Under the pieces are notes generated by a model. It did no database searches. It was not told the origin of the DNA and saw nothing but the letters and a program-made list of their open reading frames with translations. Shown one piece after another: positions 1 to 10,200 of a stretch of 64,000 nucleotides of DNA. Positions within the stretch are counted from its first letter, which is position 1, and each line of letters starts with the position of its first letter. The translations under genes and the position numbers were made by a program. The stretch comes from Davidsoniella eucalypti (lineage: Eukaryota; Ascomycota; Sordariomycetes; Microascales; Ceratocystidaceae), in NCBI GenBank assembly GCA_004009845.1, contig RMBW01000065.1, positions 116,644 to 180,643 of the forward strand, read 5' to 3'.

Positions 1-187
1 ACAGAAGTGAAATCCATGAATGCTGCCCTACATCCTTTCCGGTTAAAATGTTGATGCATGGGAACGTATGATTCAGCGCATCCTTTATAACTGCCCTTAT
101 TACGCTGGTATATACATATAAATTACTCACCGAGAATAGTGGAGCGCTGAGCCGTCGCGCTTTTTGACGCGCCGCCACCGACGTCTG

Positions 188-195
188 CACGTGAC
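188..195. promoter_or_regulatory. E-box-like CACGTGAC motif upstream of MLP1
   Basis: CACGTGAC lies about 520 bases before the MLP1 start codon. CACGTG cores are bound by basic helix-loop-helix factors in fungi. An inverted CCAAT box (ATTGG, 228-232) follows about 30 bases downstream, so the two may form one promoter block. The assignment rests on motif match alone. Confidence 0.3.
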
Positions 196-227
196 ATGAC
201 CAGAGTGGGGCGCGACCGTGGTATTTG

Positions 228-232
228 ATTGG
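228..232 (-). promoter_or_regulatory. Inverted CCAAT box upstream of MLP1
   Basis: ATTGG on the plus strand (CCAAT on minus) lies in a GC-rich patch roughly 480 bases before the MLP1 ATG. CCAAT is the site of the HAP/CBC complex in ascomycetes. It is a short motif and could be chance. The rest of 1-713 holds no supportable gene and is read as promoter and 5' leader of MLP1. Confidence 0.3.
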
Positions 233-672
233 CCAGTGGTAGCTTGTAGCTTGGTCACCTAAGCGATTGAAATGCGCTTTCTACAGCTTGGGCCTTGGTT
301 TGATTGTTATTTTGGCTGTCAAAAAATCATCGCTAGTTGTTTTCTTGGTGTTTATTTTTTCAACGTGCAACGGCCTTGCCAAACGTCGCATCAACGATCT
401 GTCGCAAAGGCATTTTTTCCCTTAATTCTGTCAATCTCAATAGCCGTAGACGCGATTGATCCGGCCGCAAATTGATCTTTAATTCTCTTACTCTAATCAC
501 TTTTTGTCGTGTTCGTCACGCTAAGTTTCGATTCATTTCTTGGCCTTTTGCTTGTTTGCTCAATTGCGTTGTTTGGCGGCGCAACTTGCCTTGTTTTCAT
601 CTGCCATACCCACGATCTTTACCCACCGCATTCATTTCCATCGCCGACTGCCAGCTGCACCGTAGATACTCC

Positions 673-693
673 ATGTCTGCCATTCTCTGCTAG
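673..693 (+). other. Short upstream ORF in the MLP1 leader
   Basis: An ATG at 673 opens a six-codon frame (MSAILC) that closes with TAG at 691-693, only 20 bases before the MLP1 start at 714. If the transcript starts upstream of 673, a scanning ribosome would meet this uORF first. The leader's start is unknown, so its effect is inferred, not shown. Confidence 0.35.
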
Positions 694-713
694 ACTCCCC
701 ACATCCATTCATA

Positions 714-3700
714 ATGGCAGCCGCTGTTGTGGACACAGCATACCTCGCTGGTCATCTGGGCTTGCCCGTGACCGGTGTTGATGCTATCCCCATCGATGAT
801 ATCACCACTGCTTTTCTGAAAGCCGTCGCCTCCAAGGCCAAAGAGTTCGATGATCTCTATGCGTCCAAGATCAGAGTCGATATCGAACTGGAAAACGCCG
901 TTATTGGCTCTGAGACTCGATGCCAGTCTTTCAAGGCTACGGCCGACAAGGCTTTGAAAGAGGTCGAGGAGCTTAACCAGAAGCTTAAGGAAGAAGGTCA
1001 GCATTTTCACCGCTTCTGCATACTACCAATGACTATGATCACTAACATTATTGTAGAAACCACTCGACTGTCCTTGCAAAATGAGCTTCAAGTCTTGAAG
1101 TCAACCTATGCCGATGCCGAATCCGAAATCCGCACCCTCCGCGACCGTGTCGAAACCCTCCAAGATTCTAGCCGTGCGAACATGGCGTTGTTTGAATCCC
1201 ATAATACGAGAGAAAAGGAACTGTCAGAAGATCTAGCAAAGCAACATCAGAAGAATGTTGATATGAGCCGCGAAGTTTCCACTCTTCAACAGGCCGCCCA
1301 GGCTGCTCAGGGGGCAACAACTGCCGCCAAGTACCGTGCCGAAATGCTCCAACAGCAGCTTGACCTGGCCCAGAAGAACAGCGACTGGCTTGAAACTGAG
1401 GTTCAGACCAAGAGCGCCGAAGCGCTCAAATACCGCAAGGAAAAGGGTGCCCGTATTGCCGAGCTACAACGCGAAAACGATGACGCTAGATCTGAAATCG
1501 AGTCCCTCAAGCGCACCGATAAGCAGCTGCGCAGCCGTCTAGAAGCTGCTCAAGCCAAGGCCGACGATTCCATGCAGAAACTCCAGCGCCAGCAGGAGTC
1601 CTTTGCTCGCATTGAGGAGAGCTACAAGCAAGAACTCGAGAACCAGCGCCGTCTTGTAGATATGTCTGATCAGCTGTCCCGAAAGCACCAGGACCGTCTG
1701 CATGAAATGGAGATGGAAAAGGAACGCATCCGCGACAACTATGAGGGCGAAACCAACAGCGTCCGTATCGAGCTTGAAAAGGAACGCCAGAATGTTGTTG
1801 ACCTCGAGGCTAAGATAACCGAGCTGGAAGCTCAAATCGACGAGATGCAGGCCCGTCTCGACCAATCTCACGCCCACGCTATCGAACAAACTCCCGTTAC
1901 CCCACGTGCCAACATCTCTCTCCGCGCTATGTCACCCTTTGGCACTCCTGGATCTGTTGCCCGACGGAATACTGGTCTCACTGCCACCCAGGCAGTTGAG
2001 GAACTATTCAAGGTCAAGGGCCAGCTCAAGACGGAACAGCGTCGCAACGAGCACCTGACTACTGAGCTCGACAATGTTGTCAACCTTCTAGAAGCTAAGG
2101 CGCCCCAGATTCGGGAACTCGAGGAGGAGAACGACGCACTTAAGGCCGAACTTGAGAAGATGTCTCAACTTTCTTCTGATAACTTCTCCGACCGCGACAA
2201 TGCCGTGCGCGCTTCTCGCAAGGCACAGGCTGCTCTATCGACTTCCCAGGCGGAGGCCAAGATTCTACGCACCCAACTGCGCGACCTCAGCACTCAAATC
2301 CAGATGCTTGTCTTCCAAGTCCACGCTTTGGAGACTGGCATGGATAACCTTACAGACGAAGAGAAGTACCGGTATGAACAGCTTTCAAATGGCGCCATCT
2401 CCGAGGAGGCTCTGTCCGACATGTCCGATACCAACCAGTATGTTTCTGAGAGATTTGTTGTCTTCAAGAACATCCATGAGCTCCAGGAGAAGAACGCCCA
2501 GCTTCTTCATATCACCCGAGAGCTTGTTGAGAAGATGGAAAGCGACGAGGCTATCGCAGAGAAGAACAAGGCCCTTGAAGACCACAAGGCTGTTGATCAA
2601 CTGCAACAGGAGTTACAGTACATGACCGATGAGACTAGATCCCTCAAGACTACCATGGAGAGCTACAAGTCTGAGCGTGACATGTTCCGCCGCCTTCTGC
2701 AACAGCGCGCCACCGCTTCTGAGCTTGGCTCGATCATGGGAGACCAAGAACGTCCCCCTCTTGCTAGTATCGAGAATGGCATCGACAGTGAAGAGCGTGC
2801 GTCCAAGTCTGCTATCCAACAACTCCAAGTCACCTTCGACAGTTTCCGGGAAGAACAAACCTCTGTTCGTGAAACCCTCAACAACCAAACCCGCCAACTG
2901 TCCACCGAAAAGAATGCCCTGCAGTCTGAAATCGTCAAGGTCAACAGCCAACTCAGCCTTGCTTCAGAGCGCTACGAAATGCTGCACTCTAACTTCGTTG
3001 CCGTACAAACTGAGATGGCCGAGGTGCAGAGACGTAGCCAGAGCCTCTCTGAGATTGCCGCCAAGCAAGATATTCGTACCCAGCAGGTTGCCGAAGAATT
3101 GGTCGAGTCCCGTGGTCTTTTGGAGAGCATGCGGAACGAAGCTGCTAACCTGAAGGCCGAGAAGAAGCTCTGGAAGGATATTCAAGAACGTCTGACCAAG
3201 GATAACGAGAGCCTCATGCAAGAAAAGTCTCGTCTGTCCAACTTGATATCTGGCCAGCAGGCCCTGCTCAATGAAAAGGATCTTGCTGAGTCAGAGGTTC
3301 GCCGCAAGGCCCAGAGCCGCATCGAGAACCTTGAAAGTGAACTTACTTCCGTTAAGCAAACCTTGAATAAGGAGATCAATGAGAACAAGCAGCTTCGGCT
3401 CCGCAAGGAGTTCGATAGCCGTGAGGCCCAAAAGCGCATTGACGAAGTTTCCAAGTCGCTTTCTCAAGCCCGCGAGGAACATGTTGCTGCCAAGACTGCC
3501 CGTGATCAGCTCAAGGCCCGCGTGGACGAACTCACTATCAATCTCCGCAACGCCGAAGATCGCGCTGGACGTCTTGCCCCTCGCCCTACACCTAGACCCG
3601 GTCTCGTTGTCGAGCCCCAATCTGGCGAAGAGGATGCCGAGCAGCGTATCATGGACTTAGAGAATGAATTAGGTGACCTCAAGCGTGATCTTGACCTTGC

Positions 3701-6700
3701 CCAAGCCCAAGTCGAGAACGCCAACGCTCAGGCCGAACACTACAAGGACATCAGCCAAAATGCCGAGGAAAGCCTTATGGAGCTCACATCTACCGTTGAA
3801 CTGCTTCAGCAAGAGACCGATAAGGCTGTTGCCGACAAGGACGCCCATATCAAGGAACTTACACAGCGTATTGATGAAATTTCCGCCGAACTTGCACACT
3901 CTAACAACCAACTTTCCACTCTACGTGATTCTCAGGGAGAGATTACCCGGCGCTTCGAAGACGAGAAGTCTATCCTCGACGAAGAAGTCAAGCGTCTCAA
4001 GGAGGAGGCTGAGCGTCATAGCGAGGAGAAGAAGTACCACCAGCAAGATCTGCGCGCCCAAGCCGACATTGCCGCCAAGGCTCAGCAAGACTATGAAGTT
4101 GAGCTTGTCAAGCACGCTGAAGCTGCTAAGCTTGTTCAGACCCTCCGCACTCAATACAATCAGGTCAAGAGTGAGACTGTTACTCTGAGAGCTATTGCTG
4201 AGTCAGCCAAGGTTTCTCTCGCCCAGAATGAAGCCTCCTGGGAGGAGCGTCGTACTCAGATGGAGCGTGAGATTACGGATCTAACAACCCGCCGTGAGGA
4301 GATGAACCAACAGAACAAGCTTCTACACGAACAGTTGGATTCCGTGACTACTCAGATCTCGAGCCTGCAGCAAAACCGTAACTTATCAATCGAGCGTGAT
4401 GAGCAGACTATTGGTGAAAGTGAAAACCATGACATCGAGGGCTTGCGTGAGCTCAACAGCTACCTTCGCCGCGAGAAGGATATCGCCGAAATGCAGTTTG
4501 AGCTCAAGATCCAAGAGACCAAGCGTCTGCAGCAACAACTGGAGTACGCACAGTCTCAACTGGATGATTCTCGTCTGAAACTTGAGCAAGAACGCCAGTC
4601 CCACACCGATTCAAGCAAGGCCTCCATGTCCCACCAGGACCTCATGGCCAAGCTCAACGAGCTCAACCTTTACCGTGAGAGCAGCGTCACTCTTCGCAAT
4701 GAGCTTGCTACTGTTCGTAACCAGCTTGCTGAAAAGACTGCCAAGATTGAAGAGCTAGTGGCCAAGATTTCGCCTCTGGAGAACTCGATCGAGGAGATGC
4801 GTACGCAGAAGACTTACCTCGAGGATGAGATCAAACAAATCCAAGAGGATCGCGACCGCTGGCAGAAGCGTACTGAGGGCATTTTGACCAAGTACGGACG
4901 TGTCGACCCTGCGGAGATGGAGCAGATGAAGCAACAGATTGAACAGTTGCAGTCTGAGTGTGAAAGCTACAAGCAGACAGGCGATCCCTTGCGTGCCCAA
5001 ATCGCCGAGCTAGAATCCGAGAAGGTTAGATGGCACGAGACACGCGAGAAGATCGTCGCCCAAGCCAAGGAGCGGTCTCGTAAACTTACGACAGAGAAGA
5101 ACGACATCTTGGCGGAGAAGACGCAAATCGAGGCTCAGCTTGCCACTATCAGCACTGAGCTGACTTCCACTAAGGCTTCTCTGGAGGCTCACAAGCAGGA
5201 ATCCACCCAGGCCAAGGCCCAGATTGCTGAAGCCGAGAAGCAAATACAGCTCCTCAACTCTCAAGCTGCAACAAGCGCCCAGGCTGCGGCTGACTCTGCA
5301 GTTGCCGCTGCTACACCTGCTCCCCAACCTACGGAAGTTTCTGCCGAGGCTTCACAGACCATTGCCAACCTGGAATGTCGTCTTTCTACTCTGTCTCAGC
5401 AACTTGGACAAGTGACTGCCGAGAAGGCAACTGCCGAAAGTCAACTTGAGTCTCTTAAGAGCCAGCTTGACACTGTTTCGACCGAGCGTATCGACGCTCT
5501 TCAAAAGTTGGAGGCTGCCAATGCTAAGGCTCAGGCTGCTACTGAGGCAGCAGCTGCTGCGACCGCTGGTGGCAACGTTCCTGCCCCTATTGCTTCGCCA
5601 GCTGCTGATTCTGACCCAGCTGCTGCTACCTCTGGTATCTCTAACGAGGAGAAGAAGGCTTTGGAAGAGCGAATTGTCACAGCAGAGGCACAGGCTGTTG
5701 AGGCTAAGCAGCGTCTCCAGGAGATCGAGAGTAAGATTAACGACACGCTCAAGGCTCGTAGTGATAAGATGCGCGAAGCCCTCAACAACAAGCTTAAGGA
5801 ATCAAAGCAGAAGTTGCAAGACGAGTTCGAGGTTCGCTTGAGCCAAGAACGGGTTATCTGGGAGGCAGAGCGGGGAATGACGTCGGCCGAAGGCATGTCT
5901 CCTGTCAAGCTGCCCACTGCTTCTGCTCCTGCGGAGACTCCCACCAAGACTGTCCAGCCTGCTACGGCCTCCGAGTCTGATGTTTCTAAGACGGGGCCTG
6001 CCATCAAGACTGGGGAGAGTGGTCCTCTCAACTTCGAAGCTGCTCTCCAGCATATCAACGGGCTTGGTGATGAAGAGATGCGGAGCTTCCTTAGCCAGAA
6101 CACGACTCTTCGTAGTATCATGAGCCACAACCTGCGCAAGCAAGTAAGCAACGAAACTTCCAAGGTCAAGGCAGAGCTAGAGCAGACTATCAAGAGCGAG
6201 TACGAGCACAAGATTGCACAGGCCCGCGAGCAAGGCCAGATGATGGAGGCCAAGAAGAGCACTGTGCGGTCCAACATGCAGGAGAACAAGCTGCGCGGAA
6301 CGCAACATCGCCTGGATCTCATCGAATCGGCGTCCAAGGAGACCCCGCAGAAACCCGTTATCGAGGTCTGGGTTGCTGTCAAGGACTCGCGGCCACCGCC
6401 CATTAACAAATCCGTGGTTGCCGCTCCCGGCTCCACGCCCGCAACTCCGGCTACAAGCGTTGCTAAGACCAACGGAACACCAGGTAAGTCCGGCCTAAGT
6501 CGGCATGCCTCGAGCACTAGCCATGCAATAGAAGCTAACACATCCTTAACAGGCTCCCAAGCGCAAGTCAAGCAGCCGCCATTTGGAAACCCAGGACCCA
6601 ACCCCGTGAACACTAGTTTCCCCACAAGGAACGCCAACATGCAAGCGTCGCCTGCTGCGACGCCGAGTCCGAGCGTGGCCAAGCCTCTGCAGCCTCATCC

Positions 6701-7271
6701 ATCGTTGCCTCGTCCTATGGGAGCCGGGGTTGGAGGGGCTCCAGGTGGCCAACAGCCTCCAAGCAATCCAAGCCAATCAGTGGCTCACAATCCCTTTGCC
6801 TCCAGTGTCAACTCCAACTCTGGTCAGCAGGCCAAGCCGATAGTCAACCCCTTCGCCTCAGGCATTGTACCACCTGCTGCGGCAGCCACCGGCGCTTCGG
6901 GCGCAGCTCCAGCGGGCAACACCCCCTCACTTGGCGGTGCACAACAGCAGCCAGTGGCCAGCGCACCCGCGGCCCACGCTGGCCAATCCGGTCTTCCCAC
7001 GGCGTTGCCAGTAGCGCAGCTGCCCACGCTTGTAGGAGGGGCTTCTCAGATTCCCCGTAGCGGCTTGCCGATTATGCGTGGCGGAGGCAACCAGCGCGGC
7101 GGCGGTCGTGGGGGTGCTGCGCGAGGCGGAGGCCGTGGAGGCGGCAGAGGCGGCATGATGATGAACCCAGGAGCGCAGGACTTCCAGCCCGGCACGAAGA
7201 GACCTAATGACGGTAGCAACGTCGGTGGTGCAAAGCGGCCTCGTGGTGGAGCTGCGCATTCACTAAACTAG
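714..7271 (+). CDS. MLP1: Tpr/Mlp1-like nuclear basket nucleoporin
   Basis: This is a very long coiled-coil protein, the filamentous nucleoporin Tpr/Mlp1. It forms the nuclear basket, tethers mRNA-export and quality-control factors, and binds the spindle checkpoint protein Mad1. The unspliced frame is 2185 codons. Heptad-rich Glu/Lys/Gln/Leu sequence fills most of the first ~1700 residues, broken near residue 395 by a Pro/Thr/Ser hinge (VTPRANISLR). The C-terminal ~400 residues are low-complexity Pro/Ala/Gln/Gly, ending in RGG repeats and a basic KRP..KRPRGG tail, a likely nuclear localisation and RNA-binding end. Two probable introns are stopless multiples of three: 997-1056 (60 bases, branch ACTAAC, acceptor TTGTAG) and 6484-6552 (69 bases, donor GTAAGT, branch GCTAAC, acceptor AACAG). 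Splicing gives exons 714-996, 1057-6483 and 6553-7271 and a 2142-residue protein. The ATG at 714 is the first in frame. Family certain; exact ortholog name inferred. Confidence 0.93.
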   Translation: MAAAVVDTAYLAGHLGLPVTGVDAIPIDDITTAFLKAVASKAKEFDDLYASKIRVDIELENAVIGSETRCQSFKATADKALKEVEELNQKLKEEGQHFHRFCILPMTMITNIIVETTRLSLQNELQVLKSTYADAESEIRTLRDRVETLQDSSRANMALFESHNTREKELSEDLAKQHQKNVDMSREVSTLQQAAQAAQGATTAAKYRAEMLQQQLDLAQKNSDWLETEVQTKSAEALKYRKEKGARIAELQRENDDARSEIESLKRTDKQLRSRLEAAQAKADDSMQKLQRQQESFARIEESYKQELENQRRLVDMSDQLSRKHQDRLHEMEMEKERIRDNYEGETNSVRIELEKERQNVVDLEAKITELEAQIDEMQARLDQSHAHAIEQTPVTPRANISLRAMSPFGTPGSVARRNTGLTATQAVEELFKVKGQLKTEQRRNEHLTTELDNVVNLLEAKAPQIRELEEENDALKAELEKMSQLSSDNFSDRDNAVRASRKAQAALSTSQAEAKILRTQLRDLSTQIQMLVFQVHALETGMDNLTDEEKYRYEQLSNGAISEEALSDMSDTNQYVSERFVVFKNIHELQEKNAQLLHITRELVEKMESDEAIAEKNKALEDHKAVDQLQQELQYMTDETRSLKTTMESYKSERDMFRRLLQQRATASELGSIMGDQERPPLASIENGIDSEERASKSAIQQLQVTFDSFREEQTSVRETLNNQTRQLSTEKNALQSEIVKVNSQLSLASERYEMLHSNFVAVQTEMAEVQRRSQSLSEIAAKQDIRTQQVAEELVESRGLLESMRNEAANLKAEKKLWKDIQERLTKDNESLMQEKSRLSNLISGQQALLNEKDLAESEVRRKAQSRIENLESELTSVKQTLNKEINENKQLRLRKEFDSREAQKRIDEVSKSLSQAREEHVAAKTARDQLKARVDELTINLRNAEDRAGRLAPRPTPRPGLVVEPQSGEEDAEQRIMDLENELGDLKRDLDLAQAQVENANAQAEHYKDISQNAEESLMELTSTVELLQQETDKAVADKDAHIKELTQRIDEISAELAHSNNQLSTLRDSQGEITRRFEDEKSILDEEVKRLKEEAERHSEEKKYHQQDLRAQADIAAKAQQDYEVELVKHAEAAKLVQTLRTQYNQVKSETVTLRAIAESAKVSLAQNEASWEERRTQMEREITDLTTRREEMNQQNKLLHEQLDSVTTQISSLQQNRNLSIERDEQTIGESENHDIEGLRELNSYLRREKDIAEMQFELKIQETKRLQQQLEYAQSQLDDSRLKLEQERQSHTDSSKASMSHQDLMAKLNELNLYRESSVTLRNELATVRNQLAEKTAKIEELVAKISPLENSIEEMRTQKTYLEDEIKQIQEDRDRWQKRTEGILTKYGRVDPAEMEQMKQQIEQLQSECESYKQTGDPLRAQIAELESEKVRWHETREKIVAQAKERSRKLTTEKNDILAEKTQIEAQLATISTELTSTKASLEAHKQESTQAKAQIAEAEKQIQLLNSQAATSAQAAADSAVAAATPAPQPTEVSAEASQTIANLECRLSTLSQQLGQVTAEKATAESQLESLKSQLDTVSTERIDALQKLEAANAKAQAATEAAAAATAGGNVPAPIASPAADSDPAAATSGISNEEKKALEERIVTAEAQAVEAKQRLQEIESKINDTLKARSDKMREALNNKLKESKQKLQDEFEVRLSQERVIWEAERGMTSAEGMSPVKLPTASAPAETPTKTVQPATASESDVSKTGPAIKTGESGPLNFEAALQHINGLGDEEMRSFLSQNTTLRSIMSHNLRKQVSNETSKVKAELEQTIKSEYEHKIAQAREQGQMMEAKKSTVRSNMQENKLRGTQHRLDLIESASKETPQKPVIEVWVAVKDSRPPPINKSVVAAPGSTPATPATSVAKTNGTPGKSGLSRHASSTSHAIEANTSLTGSQAQVKQPPFGNPGPNPVNTSFPTRNANMQASPAATPSPSVAKPLQPHPSLPRPMGAGVGGAPGGQQPPSNPSQSVAHNPFASSVNSNSGQQAKPIVNPFASGIVPPAAAATGASGAAPAGNTPSLGGAQQQPVASAPAAHAGQSGLPTALPVAQLPTLVGGASQIPRSGLPIMRGGGNQRGGGRGGAARGGGRGGGRGGMMMNPGAQDFQPGTKRPNDGSNVGGAKRPRGGAAHSLN

Positions 7272-10200
7272 CCCACGGTTGGTTTACTGTACAATGGCAT
7301 CTATCTGGCGCTAGACACTTAAGATCTAGCTGGATTCTATGTCTAAACGGGAAGATGAATGGATAATGACTTGGCAAAGTTCCATGACGGTGATTCTGTT
7401 TACTCTCGAACTTCACAAAAAACAAGACAATACTTGCTTTGATGCTAGTGTTGTCTTTTTTCCTTTTTTTTCTGTTCTTTATCTTGGGCTTTTCGGAGTT
7501 GTTTCCCAGTTGTTTTACGTTCTCATTTCTGTTTTAGTTGTCTAGTTTTTTACCACTTTTCTTTCCATCTTCATATTCGTCGATCGACACATACATAGTT
7601 TTCTTTATCTCTGTTCTTTTTTTTCTTTTCAGTATCTCACTCTATCGGCGGTAGACTATCTTTCCCAGATCTATTTCCGCTCCAATTTTCCTATGTAAGC
7701 TTTGAATTATTCAGACAATATATTTCTTCTATTTTTTATCATTTCCATAAATATCTTTTATTGCACTATTGTTCTCCTCCTATACCGTGCAGCGTGACGG
7801 GCACGAAGAACCACTATCACAATACAGAATTATCCTCAAGGTTGCCAGTATGAAAACGGAGACTAGATTATGAACTCAGACACACAGGAGTGAGATATGC
7901 AGGCGTATATTATTATCATTTTTACTATTATTATTGTCATTTTCTTTTCTACAATCACAACAGCGGAGCGACCTGTATCAACAAAACCAACCGAATATAT
8001 TGGAGTTAACTGAGTAAAGCAAACGACACACACGCCCTTTTATCCACGCCCCTCCCCCTTCTGCCTGTTCCGTTATTTCCTTGGTACTGCGAAGACGTCT
8101 AGCCAACCTGCCCGTTCGAGCAAGTCAAAGCCAAAGAAAAGAAGAAACAGACCCAAGGACGGCAACCAAGAGAGGACCAGACGAAACAGCATCGCTCTCG
8201 TAGAGACGATAATACTTCTGCTAAGACCAATCATGTTTTCTTATATTGTACCTCCTTGATAAGGCCACGGAATAGAACGCTATACATCCAAGTAAAACCG
8301 GTCGTTCTTCTTTTACTCGGTCTGCAGTAACTGTGTCTGGCAAGATGCCGAGGAATGACGATGGCCTGTCTCTAGGGGGGGTGTCATGTTCTTCCATAGA
8401 GATAGACAGGGACTCCAGAGACACTGGAGCTACATGAGTAGCTGAGTATGCAAATACAGCGAGAAACCTGCCGGCCGGCCAAGCTACTGATAAGAAACGA
8501 GGTGTGGGTGGGCTATACACGGCAAGTTCCTGATACGTTTCCTTGCTTTCGTTCTTCCGTTCATCCTTTTTTTCACTTCGGCGTGGCAGCTTCTGACTTG
8601 TAGAACCGAATTCTCGTGCATAATCCGGACCTCGAATAGAACAATGGTTGAGAACGACGAGAGGTAATATGACGTATATTAAGATAGCCGTCGTGGTAGT
8701 ATTATCGTGGCCGCGTTGCCCTGCAGTGTTTTGCAGCCTGTTTTGATGACCCCACGTTGTACATTTATTTTCATATCCTGTGTCTGCATGTCTCTATGTT
8801 AAGGCAACTATAGTATGGCATTAATATAGTTGTACACATGTACGGTCAAAATAAACGGCTGGACAGCATTCGTTGTCCAAGTAAAGACAACGAGTAATAT
8901 CAGGGCAACTATCAAGCGAGCTGTGGGGTGCAAACAAAGGCAGAAATCCACAGGCACATTTATGTCGTTCTGCATATAGTTGCTTCTCGTTCTCGTTCTC
9001 TTTTATGCATTCTTGCTTTGATGTTGTGAAACCAGACAAATTCAGAATCACAGCATAGTAGCCAAGAAGGCTATATGGAACAAAGAGATAAGACCACAAA
9101 CAAGACACGGCGTTCCATGAAAGGGAAACTCGAGACTAAAAATGCACCTCAGAGACTCTGACAGAAAGACATACAAGCCTTATGACAAGTCAGGCTGACT
9201 TGAAGCGTGGATGGAAACATGCCTGATATTCCACGCTGGTAATCGTACGGTTTTGCAACGCTGGCAGCAGAAACATGACCCATAACAAAGGGCGGCAGGA
9301 CATCTGTACAGCCGTATACTAGGCGGAAAAGAACCACCTCTCTCTATACGGACACGCTGTAGTCCTTCAAAGCGGCTCGGCAAGTAGAGAATACGCTAGG
9401 ATAGCCACGGAAAACAAAGCCCAAATCCTACAACCGCCCCGAGTTTAGTTGAATCCAGAAGGGGATTTTATCAGCTATTGCAAGGGAAAATCTAGGGAAA
9501 CGAATGAAAGCAAGGAAAGGATATGAGAAAGGACAGGATCTTGGAGGCAGCAAGGAATAGAACGCAAAAACTCCCCCCCCCAGAAAATGATAAAACAAAC
9601 TTTAGGGAGGGCCGAGCCGTCCCGAAGTCATGGCGGAAGAAAAGTTTAATGGATAAGTTAAGAAAACAAAAAAAAAAGGCTAAGCTATGGAACACTAGAC
9701 TAGGATACAGGGGAAATATAAAAAAAAAGACAGAGGAAAAGAAAGAGGAAGAAGAGAAAAATGGGAAGCCAACCCTGCGTAAGTCGTGGATAACCCTAAT
9801 GCTACACTATATACCGTCGACAATAATGGCGGTTGGCAACAGGCTTCTCCAGAGCAGAGAAAAGTAAAAACTCAATAGAAGGAGAGTTGCAACGGATAAT
9901 GGAGAAACTCCGCTTGATAGTTTTTTCTTTCGTAGCTTTCCTTTTCCTGCTTTGTTTTTTCAGTCTTGGTGACGCCCTTTCCAGCTCTCTCGCTGGTTGG
10001 CCTAAGAGTTGTGAATGCTTGTGAGTTGTTGCTCATTTTGATTTTCTATTTCCTATCTGTCCACATGTGGTTAGCTGGAGTGTACGTATATAGGCTTAGC
10101 GAATAAATGGCTTTTTTTCTTTCTTTTCCTTCCCATACATAACGGGATTCACATTTGGAGGTCCGGTGGAAGAATACACATACATACATACTGTGCATGT

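Noticed and set aside
5531..6682. 383-codon open frame on the minus strand inside MLP1
   Set aside because: It is the antisense shadow of the MLP1 coding sequence; composition follows the codon bias of the plus strand and no domain is visible.
9523..9867. 114-codon Lys/Glu-rich open frame
   Set aside because: Made of A-rich low-complexity DNA, with no motif, splice partner or start context.
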